DNA of 64,000 nt, from positions 62,001 through 126,000 of the forward strand of contig CAVSMB010000006.1 in the NCBI GenBank assembly GCA_963728925.1, written 5' to 3'. A program made the position numbers and the translations under genes. The stretch is from JBBPZA01 sp963728925 (GTDB lineage Bacteria > Actinomycetota > Thermoleophilia > Solirubrobacterales > Solirubrobacteraceae). Every line of letters starts with the position of its first letter. The stretch's first letter is position 1. Below are positions 43,508 to 51,878 of this stretch, piece after piece. The notes beneath the pieces were generated by a model. The model was not told the DNA's origin. It searched no databases and was given only the letters and a program-made list of their open reading frames with translations.

Positions 43508-44332
43508 ATGCCCAGACTCCTCGTTCTCGTTCTCGTCCTCGTCGCCCTCCTCGTCCCCGCGGGAACCGCGATCGCGGCGCTCCACCCGCGCGCGCCGGGC
43601 GGGACGGCGCCAGGCTCGGGTGTCGCGAGCCCGGCGAACCCGTGCACCGGCCCCAGCGCCGCCACGCTCCTGTGCCCCAATCTGAAGATGGGAACGCCGG
43701 TTGACCTCTACGCCCAGATCGGCAAGGCGCGGACCCTGCTGCGCGCCACCAACCGCATCCAGAACTGGGGCGCCGGGCCGATGGAGCTGCGCGGCAAGCG
43801 GCGCCGCCCGCTGCGCGCCTTCCGTATGACCGTGACCCAGGGGATCAAGAAGCGTGGGGGCGGCCGCCTGCTGCGCAAGACCGGCGGCGAGCTCTTCTTC
43901 AAGCCGATCCCCGGCCAGTACCGCTACTGGAAGTTCGTCGACGCCGCCTCGTTGGAGATCTGGTCGCTCGACGCCGCCGGCGCGCCGCTCAAGCGCATTC
44001 GGCGCAGCCCCAAGCAGGTCTACTGCCTGCGCGACCTGCTGCCGCTGGAGCAGCGCCTCCCCTCGGCGCCGCGCAAGATGGTCTACCCGGCGTGCAACCA
44101 GAACCCCGACAAGCGCCGCGTCACGCTCGGGACGTCCGTGGGCTGGGTGGACCGCTACCCCGCGTCCTACTACCAGCAGTACGTCGACGTGACCGGGCTG
44201 GAGGGCCGCTTCGCCTATGTGATGACCGCTGACCCGAAGAACCACCTGGCCGAGTCCGACGAGAGCGACAACTCCTCCTACACGATCGTCGACCTGCCCG
44301 TGAAGCGCCAGGGGTACCTGCCGGGGTACTGA
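43508..44332 (+). CDS. Secreted lysyl oxidase-like copper protein
   Basis: A 274-residue exported protein. LLVLVLVLVALLVPAGTAIA is the signal peptide. The body matches actinobacterial lysyl oxidase family proteins: LLRATNRIQNWGAGPMELRG, KFVDAASLEIWSLDAAGAPL, VGWVDRYPASYYQQYVDVTG and the end FAYVMTADPKNHLAESDESD. Conserved cysteines (PCTG, LCPN, YCLR and ACNQ) would form disulfides. Classical lysyl oxidases use copper and a quinone cofactor; the canonical WxWHxCHxHYH copper talon is not visible here, so oxidase activity is uncertain and a structural or binding role is possible. Confidence 0.8.
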   Translation: MPRLLVLVLVLVALLVPAGTAIAALHPRAPGGTAPGSGVASPANPCTGPSAATLLCPNLKMGTPVDLYAQIGKARTLLRATNRIQNWGAGPMELRGKRRRPLRAFRMTVTQGIKKRGGGRLLRKTGGELFFKPIPGQYRYWKFVDAASLEIWSLDAAGAPLKRIRRSPKQVYCLRDLLPLEQRLPSAPRKMVYPACNQNPDKRRVTLGTSVGWVDRYPASYYQQYVDVTGLEGRFAYVMTADPKNHLAESDESDNSSYTIVDLPVKRQGYLPGY

Positions 44333-44339
44333 GGAGGCC

Positions 44340-44732
44340 GGGCGGCGCCCCGACCCGCCTGGCGGCTACACCGAGGTCGGCATCCCCGACGGGCTCGGCG
44401 TCTTTCCGCGCAAGGGCCGGCGGATCACCGTGCTCGAGAACCACGAGCTGAACAACACCGAGGCACGACCGTCAAGCGTGATCGCCTCGCTGGCGACGTT
44501 CGACCCGGAGCAGTTCACGCCGGGCGCTCCGCGCTTCCTCACCAACGACGAGGAGTCGAGCGGGATCATCGACACCGATCAGCAGCTCGGGGACAACACG
44601 TTCCTGTTCGACGCGCAGGTCCACAAGCCGTTCCCCGTCGACGTAGGCACGGTCGTCGAGTACGGCCAGCTCCTGCGCCTCGAGGTCGACGACTGGTACG
44701 CGGCCTACCAGGGAGGCCAGCCCACGCGCTGA
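44340..44732 (+). pseudogene. PhoX/DUF839-type protein remnant with internal deletion
   Basis: The plus strand, in one frame from 44340, gives GGYTEVGIPDGLGVFPRKGR and ITVLENHELNN. This is the N-terminal signature (IPDGLGxF, NHEL) of the PhoX/DUF839 alkaline phosphatase-like family. Within 15 residues it jumps to FDPEQFTPGAPRFLTNDEES and SGIIDTDQQLGDNTFLFDAQ, the C-terminal segment of the same family (NDEESSGIID). At least 250 residues of the catalytic propeller are missing, and there is no start or signal peptide. PhoX enzymes are calcium/iron-dependent secreted phosphatases. Confidence 0.72.
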
Positions 44733-44739
44733 CGCGAAG

Positions 44740-45873
44740 CTAGCCGATCGCCGCCGGCACCGCGACGTCAGGCGTTCGCGCAAGGCCGGCGGCGACGGCG
44801 ATGAGGTGGATGCCGGGGAAGCGCGGGCGCCCTTCCTCGAAGGAGATCTCGGCGGTGTACTCGCGGTGGCGGTCGAGCAGGTCGAGCACCGAAGCGCAGA
44901 CGGCTGCCTGCGGCGCGTCGGGCCGCACCGCGGCCGCGAGGCGCGCGAGCGCGAGCGGCTCGGTGCCCTCGTCGCCGACGATCATCCGCGACATGGCGGT
45001 CACGAGGTAGGTGTGGACGCGGTCGAGCAGGACGTCGACCTGCAGGCACCGCGCGCCGGGCTGCGGGCCGAGGTCGGTGGGCGGCTCGCCCGCGAGCAGG
45101 CGAGCGAGCGTGCCACCGAGCACCGCCGCGACCTGGTCGGCCGACAGGCCGGCCTGCAGGGCGCAGCGCCCGCTGAGGATCGCCGCCTGAACCGGCGTCC
45201 CGTAGGGCGCGTCGCTCGCCCACAGCAGCTGTCCTGGCGGTGCGAGCGAGAAGAGCGCGAGCAGGTCGGGCGCGCTCCACCACGAGGTGTCGACGAAGAG
45301 GTTGGGGTGCTCGGGAAGGTGGGCCCAGAGCCAGCTCAGGTCGGAGATCGCCGCGTGGGCGAGGATGATCTTCGCGCCCGGGAAGCGCGCGGTGACCACG
45401 AGCGAGTCGCGGCCGAGGGCCGGGACGCCCCGGCCGGCGTGGACGAGCACCGGCAGCTCGCGCTCGTCGGCGAGCGCGAGGATCGGCTCGACCTCGGGGT
45501 CGTGCAGCGAGAAGCGCTCCGCGCGCGGATGCAGCTTGATCCCTTGCGCGCCGAGCTCGAGCGCGCGGCGGGCCTCGGCCACCGGATCGTCACGCGGATC
45601 CAGGCGGCAGAACGGCACGAGCCGGCCGCCCGACTCGCGGGCGGCCGACAGCACCTCGTCGTTGGCCTCGCGGTAGCCGCCGGGCTCCTGCATCGGGAAG
45701 ACGACCGCGCGGGCGCCGGCGGCGGCGAGCGCCTCCTCGAGGTCCGCCGCCGAGCAGCGGAAGCCGTCGGGATCGTTGCGCCCGATGTGGGTGTGGGCGT
45801 CGAAGAGCTCAATCCCGTCGAGGCGGTCGAGCAGGTCCTCGAACAGCGGGGCAAGCAGCGCGTCGGCGTACAC
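44740..45873 (-). CDS. Amidohydrolase family protein (TIM-barrel metal-dependent hydrolase)
   Basis: A 377-residue member of the amidohydrolase-2-like group. IELFDAHTHIGRNDPDGFRC carries the HxH metal pair, GAQGIKLHPRAERF the next ligand region, LPVLVHAGRGVPALGRDSLV and KIILAHAAISDLSWLWAHLP the remaining His residues, and LLWASDAPYGTPVQAAILSG the catalytic Asp. These enzymes hydrolyse amides, decarboxylate or hydrate aromatic or sugar acids; the actual substrate is not visible. The start is a GTG at 45873. It is divergent from the permease gene 47 bases away, so a shared regulator is possible. Confidence 0.87.
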   Translation of the reverse strand: MYADALLAPLFEDLLDRLDGIELFDAHTHIGRNDPDGFRCSAADLEEALAAAGARAVVFPMQEPGGYREANDEVLSAARESGGRLVPFCRLDPRDDPVAEARRALELGAQGIKLHPRAERFSLHDPEVEPILALADERELPVLVHAGRGVPALGRDSLVVTARFPGAKIILAHAAISDLSWLWAHLPEHPNLFVDTSWWSAPDLLALFSLAPPGQLLWASDAPYGTPVQAAILSGRCALQAGLSADQVAAVLGGTLARLLAGEPPTDLGPQPGARCLQVDVLLDRVHTYLVTAMSRMIVGDEGTEPLALARLAAAVRPDAPQAAVCASVLDLLDRHREYTAEISFEEGRPRFPGIHLIAVAAGLARTPDVAVPAAIG

Positions 45874-45920
45874 GGCCGCGGAGCCTAACGCGGCGGTCGC
45901 GTCAGATACCCTTGCCGGGT

Positions 45921-47267
45921 ATGAGCGACCTGCTCGCCACGATCGGCGACGGCTTCTGGAACGCGTTCCTCATGGCCTACGAGGTCTGGTGGGCGCTGGT
46001 CCTCGGCTTCCTCATCTCCGCGATCGTCCAGGCGTGGATCCCTCGCGAGAGCGTCGAGCGGCGGCTCAGCGGAGATGGCCCACGTCCCGTGGTGTGGTCG
46101 ACCGCGCTCGGCGCGGCCTCGTCGTCGTGCTCCTACGCGGCGGTCGCGATCGCAAAGTCGCTGTTCCAGAAGGGCGCCTCCGCGGTCTCGGCGCTGGCCT
46201 TCCAGTTCGCTTCGACGAACCTCGTGTGGGAGCTCGGGCTGGTCCTCTGGGTCCTCATCGGCTGGCAGTTCACCCTCGCCCAGTACGTCGGTGGCCTGAT
46301 CATGATCGTGATCATGGCCGCTGGGCTGCGGCTGTTCGTGTCGCCGCGCCTCGAGGCCCAGGCGCGCGAGCACGCGCAGCGTGCCGACACCGGCCACCAG
46401 CACCACATGGCCGGCTCGTCGGGGGGCTGGCGCGAGCGCCTCACCTCGCCGGCAGCGTGGTCGGACGTCGCCCACAACTTCCGCGGCGACTGGCAGATGC
46501 TCTGGAAGGAGATCGGCGCCGGCTTCCTCGTCGCGGGCTTCGTCGCGCTGCTCGACCCCGAGGTGTTCTCGACGCTCTTCGTCTCGGACGCGCCGCCGCT
46601 CGTCCGCACGCTGGAGAACGTCGTTGCCGGTCCGCTGATCGCCGTGGTGAGCTTCGTCTGCTCGATCGGCAACGTGCCGCTCGCCGCCGTCCTGTGGGCC
46701 AACGGCATCTCCTTCGCCGGCGTGATGGCCTTCATCTTCGCCGACCTCATCGTGCTGCCGATCCTCGCGGTCTACCGGAAGTACTACGGCTGGGCCTTCG
46801 CGGCGCGGATCAGCGTGCTGATGCTCGGAGCGATGATCCTCGCGGCGCTCGCGGTGGACGGCCTCTTCTCCATCGCCGGCCTGATTCCCCAGCAGCGCCC
46901 GACGACCGAGGACGTCTTCGGCTCGTTCGACGTCGACTACAAGCTCGTCCTCAACGCGGTCGCGACGTTCGTCTTCGCCGGTTTGGTAGCGCTCACGGTG
47001 AGGCGCGGCGTGCGCGATCCCGTGTGCGGGATGACAGTCGACCGAGCGCGCGCGGTGCGCGAGCCGGCGGCGGGCTCCGCGATCCTGTTCTGCTCGGAGG
47101 ATTGCCGTTCGCGATACCGTGAGGAGCGGGCCTCCCGCGGGGTTTCGAGCGAGTTCGGAGCGGGAGGCGGCCGGCCGGACGAGGGAACCAGCGATGGCTC
47201 ACACAAACCAGGCGAGCGACAGCCGGCCGGGTCGGGGGGCTCGGCCCCTTCGCAAAGACGAACGTGA
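45921..47267 (+). CDS. Permease (YraQ/DUF318-like) with C-terminal YHS metal domain
   Basis: A protein of about 448 residues with eight to ten membrane helices (LVLGFLISAIVQAWIPRESV, SSSCSYAAVAIAKSLFQKGA, GNVPLAAVLWANGISFAGVM), as in the YraQ/ArsP-like permease family. The central Cys and repeated small residues are conserved in organoarsenical/metal permeases of this group. From residue 366 a YHS domain follows (DPVCGMTVDRARAVREPAAG, FCSEDCRSRY), a Cys/Met-rich metal-binding module also found in copper ATPases. The fusion suggests export or handling of a soft metal or metalloid. The ATG at 45921 is preferred over an earlier TTG. The 3' end overlaps the start of the sigma factor gene by 74 bases. 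Confidence 0.87.
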   Translation: MSDLLATIGDGFWNAFLMAYEVWWALVLGFLISAIVQAWIPRESVERRLSGDGPRPVVWSTALGAASSSCSYAAVAIAKSLFQKGASAVSALAFQFASTNLVWELGLVLWVLIGWQFTLAQYVGGLIMIVIMAAGLRLFVSPRLEAQAREHAQRADTGHQHHMAGSSGGWRERLTSPAAWSDVAHNFRGDWQMLWKEIGAGFLVAGFVALLDPEVFSTLFVSDAPPLVRTLENVVAGPLIAVVSFVCSIGNVPLAAVLWANGISFAGVMAFIFADLIVLPILAVYRKYYGWAFAARISVLMLGAMILAALAVDGLFSIAGLIPQQRPTTEDVFGSFDVDYKLVLNAVATFVFAGLVALTVRRGVRDPVCGMTVDRARAVREPAAGSAILFCSEDCRSRYREERASRGVSSEFGAGGGRPDEGTSDGSHKPGERQPAGSGGSAPSQRRT

Positions 47268-48048
47268 GCTGTGGCGCCGCCGGCTCGCCGGTGACGAGAT
47301 GGCCCGCGAGCAGCTCATCCGCCGCTATCTCGCGCTCGCGCGGCAGCTCGCCGCTCGCTACTCCGGGCGTGGCCGCCCGCTCGACGACCTCGTGCAGGTC
47401 GCCAACCTCGGCCTCGTCAAGGCCGTCGATCGCTACGACCCCGACCGTGGGGCCGCGTTCTCAAGCTACGCGGTCCCGACGATCGTGGGCGAGCTGCGCC
47501 GCCACTTCCGCGACGCGGGCTGGGCCGTCCACGTTCCCCGCAGCGTCCAGGAGCGCGTGCTCACCATCGGCAAGGCGGCCGAGCGCCTCGGGGCCAAGAC
47601 CGGTCGCACCCCCACGGTGGCCGAGCTCTGCGCGGCGACCGGCGAGAGCCAGGAGAACGTCGTCGACGCGCTCTCCGCCGGGCATGCGTACGAGGCCGAC
47701 TCGCTCGATGAGCCGACCGGCGCCGACGGCGACGGCGCTCGCGGCGACCGCTTCGGGGAGGACGACGCGGGCTTCGAGCGCGTCGAGGACTGGCAGGCCA
47801 TCGCCCCCGCCCTCGCGACGCTGAGCGAGCGCGACCTGCGCGTGCTGCGCCTGCGCTTCGTCGAGGACATGACCCAGAGCCAGATCGCCGAGCTCGTCGG
47901 CGTCTCGCAGATGCAGGTCTCGCGCATCCTGCGCCGGACGATCGCGCGTGTTCAGGTGCTCGCTCGGGAAGGGGTCGGCCCTGCCCCCGACGGCGCGGGT
48001 CCCGGACGCGGCGAGGCGGGACATCTCCGACGCGCCGCCGCGAGCTGA
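47194..48048 (+). CDS. RNA polymerase sigma-B/F-type (group 3) sigma factor
   Basis: A 284-residue alternative sigma factor. Region 2 is clear (ALARQLAARYSGRGRPLDDL, VQVANLGLVKAVDRYDPDRG, FSSYAVPTIVGELRRHFRDA, the last being the -10-reading helix), then region 3 (VPRSVQERVLTIGKAAERLG) and region 4 with a helix-turn-helix (MTQSQIAELVGVSQMQVSRI). The pattern VPTIxGELRRHFRD and the absence of region 1.1 identify the SigB/SigF stress or sporulation-type subfamily. The ATG at 47194 is the likely start and lies inside the end of the permease gene. No anti-sigma factor is adjacent, so its control is not visible here. Confidence 0.92.
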   Translation: MAHTNQASDSRPGRGARPLRKDERELWRRRLAGDEMAREQLIRRYLALARQLAARYSGRGRPLDDLVQVANLGLVKAVDRYDPDRGAAFSSYAVPTIVGELRRHFRDAGWAVHVPRSVQERVLTIGKAAERLGAKTGRTPTVAELCAATGESQENVVDALSAGHAYEADSLDEPTGADGDGARGDRFGEDDAGFERVEDWQAIAPALATLSERDLRVLRLRFVEDMTQSQIAELVGVSQMQVSRILRRTIARVQVLAREGVGPAPDGAGPGRGEAGHLRRAAAS

Positions 48049-48113
48049 CGGCCTGGCGACCCGCTCCGCCGACTTCCCGCCTACCGACCCCCCGCCGCCG
48101 ACCCGCCGACCGA

Positions 48114-48572
48114 GTGCCCGCCCACGATCTCGACGCCCTGCCGCCCTGGAGCCCGGGAACGGTGGCGATCCTCTCCACCGGCGGGGGCTCGCCGCACGCC
48201 ATCCCGGTCTCGACCGGCGTGCGCGTCGGGCCGCGCCTGGCGCTGATCGCGCTTGACCTGCGCCGTGACTCGCTGCGCAGGCTGCGCGAGGAGCCACGCG
48301 CGGCCCTGACCATCCTCGCGGCCGACGTGGCGGTGACCGCCTACGCGCAGACGCGGATCATCGAGGACCCGATGGCCGTCTCAGACCGCGTGGCCGCCGT
48401 CGCCCTCCACGTGGACCGGGTCCAGGACCACGACAAGCCCCGCTTCACGATCGAGGAGGGAGTGCGGTGGGGCTGGACCGACGACGAGTCGCGCGAGCGC
48501 GACGCGGCGATCCGCGAGGCTCTGGCGCGGCTGGGCGAGGAGCTGGCAGGGGTCACACCTCCGCGGGCGTGA
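48114..48572 (+). CDS. Pyridoxamine 5'-phosphate oxidase-like FMN/F420-binding protein
   Basis: A 152-residue split-barrel protein of the PPOX/F420-dependent oxidoreductase superfamily, from the GTG at 48114. PPWSPGTVAILSTGGGSPHA is the first strand-turn unit with the usual cofactor-phosphate contact. RRDSLRRLREEPRAALTILA is the R(x)nNL(R)xxPxA-type helix of these proteins, and ADVAVTAYAQTRIIEDPMAV a further barrel strand. The cofactor cannot be fixed from sequence (FMN, F420 or heme). It follows sigB by 65 bases in the same direction. Confidence 0.8.
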   Translation: MPAHDLDALPPWSPGTVAILSTGGGSPHAIPVSTGVRVGPRLALIALDLRRDSLRRLREEPRAALTILAADVAVTAYAQTRIIEDPMAVSDRVAAVALHVDRVQDHDKPRFTIEEGVRWGWTDDESRERDAAIREALARLGEELAGVTPPRA

Positions 48573-48735
48573 AGGTGTCGCAGCGGTCGGCGTCGCCCGC
48601 CCGGCCACCGCCGGCCCGGCGGTCCTCGAGATCACCACTGGGCCCGCCGCTGCGCCACCGCATGCGGCGGCAAGCGTATCCCCGAGGGCACGCAACCGGC
48701 GGCCGCGAGGGCCCGGCCCCGCGTCGCCGCGTTTC
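48573..48735. other. Intergenic segment between PPOX-like gene and clpP
   Basis: About 160 bases with no supported gene. It is the convergent 3' region of the PPOX-like gene (plus) and clpP (minus); I see GC-rich short inverted repeats but no clear terminator with a T-run. Confidence 0.5.
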
Positions 48736-49317
48736 CTAGTGCTCGGCGATCACGCGGTCGATGAGGCCGTACTCGACGGCCTGCTCCGCGGTGAAGAAGC
48801 GGTCGCGCTCGAGGTCGTCGTGGACCTGCTCGACCTTCTGCCCGGTGTGCGTCGCGTAGATCTCGTCGATGCGCCCGCGCATGTCGAGGATCTCGCGGGC
48901 GTGGATCTCGATGTCGGTCGACTGGCCCTCGAAGCCCGCCGAGGGCTGGTGGACGAGCACGCGCGAGTTCGGCAGCGCGAGCCGCTTGCCCTTGGCGCCG
49001 CCGGTCAGCAGCAGCGAGCCCATCGACATCGCGATCCCGAAGCAGATGGTCGCCACGTCGGGCTTGATGAACTGGATCGTGTCGTAGATGGCGAGCCCCG
49101 AGTAGACGTCGCCCCCCGGCGAGTTGATGTAGATCGAGATGTCCTTGTCTGGGTCCTCGGACTCCAGGTGCAGGAGCTGCGCGATCGAGAGGTTGGCGAT
49201 CTGGTCGGAGATCGGCGTGCCGATGAAGACGATGCGCTCGGCGAGCAGCCGCGAGTAGAGGTCGTACTCGCGCTCACCGCGGGAGTTGCTCTCGATCACC
49301 GTGGGGACGAGGGGCAT
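48736..49317 (-). CDS. clpP: ATP-dependent Clp protease proteolytic subunit
   Basis: A 193-residue ClpP. The catalytic Ser is S98 in CFGIAMSMGS and the His is H123 in SRVLVHQPSA; the Asp lies in the handle-region helix around DEIYATHTGQ. INSPGGDVYSGLAIYDTIQF is the family signature. I set the start at the ATG at 49317, which gives the short propeptide typical of ClpP; the longer upstream frame is not conserved. ClpP forms a 14-mer barrel that degrades unfolded or tagged proteins with ClpX or ClpC. No partner ATPase is next to it, unlike clpP-clpX operons; many actinobacteria carry two clpP copies, and this one is solitary. Confidence 0.95.
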   Translation of the reverse strand: MPLVPTVIESNSRGEREYDLYSRLLAERIVFIGTPISDQIANLSIAQLLHLESEDPDKDISIYINSPGGDVYSGLAIYDTIQFIKPDVATICFGIAMSMGSLLLTGGAKGKRLALPNSRVLVHQPSAGFEGQSTDIEIHAREILDMRGRIDEIYATHTGQKVEQVHDDLERDRFFTAEQAVEYGLIDRVIAEH

Positions 49318-49351
49318 GGCCGGGATGGTAGGGGGCACTAGCGTTGATGCC

Positions 49352-49630
49352 GTGCCCGCGCTCGAGCTGAGGGGTCTGACCAAGCGCTACGACGATGGCC
49401 TGCTGGCCCTCGACGGCTTCGACCTGACGGTGCCCGACGGGGCCTTCTTCGGTCTGCTGGGCCCCAACGGGGCGGGCAAGACGACGCTGATCAGCGCCGT
49501 GCGCTACGGGTTCCTCGGCCATTCGGGGACGAGCGTCGCGCTCTCGCTGGCGGTGACGGCGGTGCTGGCGGCCGCGTGTCTGGGCTGGAGCTCGTTCCTC
49601 TTCGCCACTGGCCGGCGGATCAAGGCGTAG
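49352..49630 (+). pseudogene. Chimera of ABC transporter ATPase start and ABC-2 permease end
   Basis: From the GTG at 49352 the frame gives PALELRGLTKRYDDGLLALD and LGPNGAGKTTLISAV, the beginning of an ABC ATPase with its Walker A. It then continues without a break as RYGFLGHSGTSVALSLAVTA and CLGWSSFLFATGRRIKA, the last transmembrane helix and tail of an ABC-2 type permease of the DrrB kind. The signature motif, Walker B and most of the permease (together about 1.4 kb) are missing. The junction can be read from an expected ISAV (AGCGCCGTG) and an expected NAVRYG (AACGCCGTGCGC), sharing CGCCGTG-like homology. The 92-residue product cannot transport anything. Confidence 0.8.
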
Positions 49631-49641
49631 GGTCCCGTCCG

Positions 49642-50214
49642 GTGGTCCCCCTCAACGTCCCCAACGTCCTCACGGTGCTGCGCATCCTCGCGGTGCCCGT
49701 GCTCGTCGTCGCGCTGCTGGGCGGCACGCCCGGCGGCGACGTGCTCGCCGCGGTCGTCTTCGCCGTCGCCTCACTGACCGACGCGGTCGACGGCTATCTC
49801 GCGCGCTCGCGCAACTCGATTACGACCTTCGGCAAGCTCATGGACCCGATCGCCGACAAACTGCTGATCATCGCTGCGCTCGTCGCGCTGGTGTCGCTGG
49901 ACCGGGTCGCCGCGTGGGTGGCGATGGTCATCATCGCGCGGGAGTTCGCGGTGACCGCGCTGCGCATGGCCGCCGCCCAGCAGGGCGTGGTCGTGCCGGC
50001 CGGGATGTTCGGGAAGGCCAAGACCGTGCTCCAGGTCGCCATGATCTTCGCGCTCATCGCGGCGGGGGCCGACCCGCCGTTGTGGGTCGACCTGCTCGTC
50101 TACGTGACCGTCGCGGTCACGGTGCTCTCCGGCGTGGACTACGTCTTCGGCATTCGCCGGCGGCTCGCCGAGGCCAAGCGCCGCACCGCGCGCCGGGCCC
50201 GGTCCGTGGGCTGA
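49642..50214 (+). CDS. pgsA: CDP-diacylglycerol-glycerol-3-phosphate 3-phosphatidyltransferase
   Basis: A 190-residue CDP-alcohol phosphatidyltransferase. The complete active-site motif D(x2)DG(x2)AR(x8)G(x3)D(x3)D is at residues 47-72 (DAVDGYLAR, then GKLMDPIADK). Four or five membrane helices surround it. VVPLNVPNVLTVLRILAVPV is the typical PgsA start; the GTG at 49642 gives exactly this. It makes phosphatidylglycerophosphate, the first step to phosphatidylglycerol and cardiolipin. It lies 11 bases after the ABC chimera, in the same direction. In many bacteria pgsA sits near cinA and recA; here a cyclodeaminase-like gene converges on it. Confidence 0.95.
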   Translation: MVPLNVPNVLTVLRILAVPVLVVALLGGTPGGDVLAAVVFAVASLTDAVDGYLARSRNSITTFGKLMDPIADKLLIIAALVALVSLDRVAAWVAMVIIAREFAVTALRMAAAQQGVVVPAGMFGKAKTVLQVAMIFALIAAGADPPLWVDLLVYVTVAVTVLSGVDYVFGIRRRLAEAKRRTARRARSVG

Positions 50215-50232
50215 CCGCGCCGCGCCGTCGCG

Positions 50233-50820
50233 TCAGCGGTGCGTCGAAAGCGCGCGCTCGCGCGCCTCGGCGGCGATCGCGGCGAACTCGTCGGCTCGCT
50301 CGGCCCGCTCGTCGCCGGGCGCCATGCCGAGGTTGATGCGGACGAGGTGCGCGGCCCCTCGCGCGGCGCCCTCGGCGAGGCACGCAGCGACGACCGCGTC
50401 GGCGCGCACCTCGGGATCGGCGCCGTCGGCGAGCAGTGCGGCGATGTAGGCGACCTCCGCGGCGACCTCGGCGATCGACAGCGGCGTGTAGGCGGCCAGC
50501 GCGAGGTCGGTGCCCAGCCGTCGCTCGCGCCCCTCCTCGTAGTCCTCGGCGCCGCGCCCGAGCGAGCGCGTCGCCTCCTCGTAGGCCGCGGCGTTGGCGT
50601 CGGCCAGCAGCATCAGCCGCTCGCGGGCCGCCTGCGCGCGCGCGACGGCCTCCTCCGCGTCCTCGGCCGCTTCACCCGAGAGCTGTGAGACCGACACCGA
50701 CACGGCGGCGGCCAGCGCCGCGGTGACCGCCGCGACCGACCCGGCGCCCGGCTCCAGCCGCGGTGAGGCCACGTCCTCGAGGAGCTCCGCGACGCTGCGG
50801 CCGGTGAACTTGCCCTCCAT
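50233..50820 (-). CDS. Cyclodeaminase/cyclohydrolase family protein (FTCD-C/FchA-like)
   Basis: A 195-residue all-helical protein of the formiminotransferase-cyclodeaminase C-domain family. GRSVAELLEDVASPRLEPGA and GSVAAVTAALAAAVSVSVSQ, then ADANAAAYEEATRSLG and LGTDLALAAYTPLSIAEVAA match its core, where the Asp/Glu-rich helices hold the folate site. Members convert 5-formimino-THF or 5,10-methenyl-THF. Given the broken hut cluster at 11-16 kb, which uses HutF, it more likely serves one-carbon folate metabolism than histidine breakdown. It lies 53 bases downstream of folE2 in transcription, so a two-gene pterin/folate operon is likely. Confidence 0.88.
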   Translation of the reverse strand: MEGKFTGRSVAELLEDVASPRLEPGAGSVAAVTAALAAAVSVSVSQLSGEAAEDAEEAVARAQAARERLMLLADANAAAYEEATRSLGRGAEDYEEGRERRLGTDLALAAYTPLSIAEVAAEVAYIAALLADGADPEVRADAVVAACLAEGAARGAAHLVRINLGMAPGDERAERADEFAAIAAEARERALSTHR

Positions 50821-50873
50821 CGCGCGAGCATGCCACACCGGGGGAGGCGACGGCATGGCCGCGGACGGCCGTC

Positions 50874-51878
50874 CTACGCTGCGCCGCCCTCCAGCCACTC
50901 CTCCATCGTCGTGTGGCGCTCGGCGTGCTCGCCCGAGGCGAGCTCGGCGCGCAGCTCGCCCAGCGCCCCGAAGCGCTCGGCGACGACGTTGTGCTGGTGG
51001 ATGGTCTCGAGGTTCTCCTGGCGGGCGGAGACGAAGGTGCCGTCGCCGAGGTCCCCGAAGCGGTCGACGACGCCCCCGATCATTTCGCGCACGCAGTCCT
51101 CGACGAACCGCGGTCGCCGGTGGGCCTTCTCGACGACGGCAGCTTCGTCCGAGCGCTTCATGAGCTCGTAGATCTCCGAGGACATCGACTCCTCGACGAC
51201 CCGGACGAGGTCGCCGGCGTCGATGTCGTCGTGGCAGCCCTCGGTGCAGCCGATGTAGAGGGTGCCGAGGCCGCGCTGGTTGTGGGTGGCCACGGGCACG
51301 TCCTCGAGGATCTGCTCGATGTCCTGCGCCGAGAAGCCGTGCTCCGCAAGGCGCTCGCGCGCCTTTCCGGCCACGAGCCCCTGCGCACACGGGCACGCGG
51401 TCATGCCCTGGGCGGCGACGCCGGTGACCCGGCGCGTCCCGCGCTCGCTGGCAACGGCGATCCCGAACATGTCGTAGATCTCCTGGGTCGGGATCCCCGA
51501 CTCGGGGGCCGGCTTGTGCTCGGGGAAGCGGGCCGCGATGCGCACCTCGGCCCGGCGCGCCTCCTGGCGCTCGCGCACCAGCTCGGCGACCTGCTGGGCG
51601 AGCTGCTCGGCGCGGAAGCCGGCATGGCCAAGCAGCACCTCGCCGATGGCGTCGTTGACCACCTCCTCGAAGCGCGACATGTGCGCGCCCTTCTGGCGCG
51701 GGCCGAGGTCGACCACGCACTCCAGCCGGGCGTGGTAGAGCTGCTCGGACCCGTTGTTGCGGATGCGGATGACCTTCTCGACGCCGGTGACGCCGACGCG
51801 CGAGAGGCTGACGTGGAGGGTCGGAAGCTCCGCCTGGACGTCCGGCGCGCTCGACGGGATGGCGGTGCGGTGGGCCAT
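50874..51878 (-). CDS. folE2: GTP cyclohydrolase I type 2 (FolE2)
   Basis: A 334-residue GTP cyclohydrolase of the FolE2/MptA family, which opens GTP to 7,8-dihydroneopterin triphosphate, the first step of folate synthesis, using metals other than zinc. The N-terminal half has RVGVTGVEKVIRIRNNGSEQ and VDLGPRQKGAHMSRFEEVVN (the family GxHMSRF motif). GMTACPCAQGLVAGKARERL holds the active-site Cys, and VATHNQRGLGTLYIGCTEGC and NLETIHQHNVVAERFG the His/Cys residues near the substrate. The start at 51878 is the ATG in front of AHRTAIPSSAPDVQ. It probably forms an operon with the cyclodeaminase-like gene and is divergent from rpoD. Confidence 0.95.
   Translation of the reverse strand: MAHRTAIPSSAPDVQAELPTLHVSLSRVGVTGVEKVIRIRNNGSEQLYHARLECVVDLGPRQKGAHMSRFEEVVNDAIGEVLLGHAGFRAEQLAQQVAELVRERQEARRAEVRIAARFPEHKPAPESGIPTQEIYDMFGIAVASERGTRRVTGVAAQGMTACPCAQGLVAGKARERLAEHGFSAQDIEQILEDVPVATHNQRGLGTLYIGCTEGCHDDIDAGDLVRVVEESMSSEIYELMKRSDEAAVVEKAHRRPRFVEDCVREMIGGVVDRFGDLGDGTFVSARQENLETIHQHNVVAERFGALGELRAELASGEHAERHTTMEEWLEGGAA

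Noticed and set aside
43459..44245. Minus-strand frame opposite the lysyl oxidase-like gene
   Set aside because: Shadow of a clearly secreted plus-strand protein with signal peptide and conserved cysteines.
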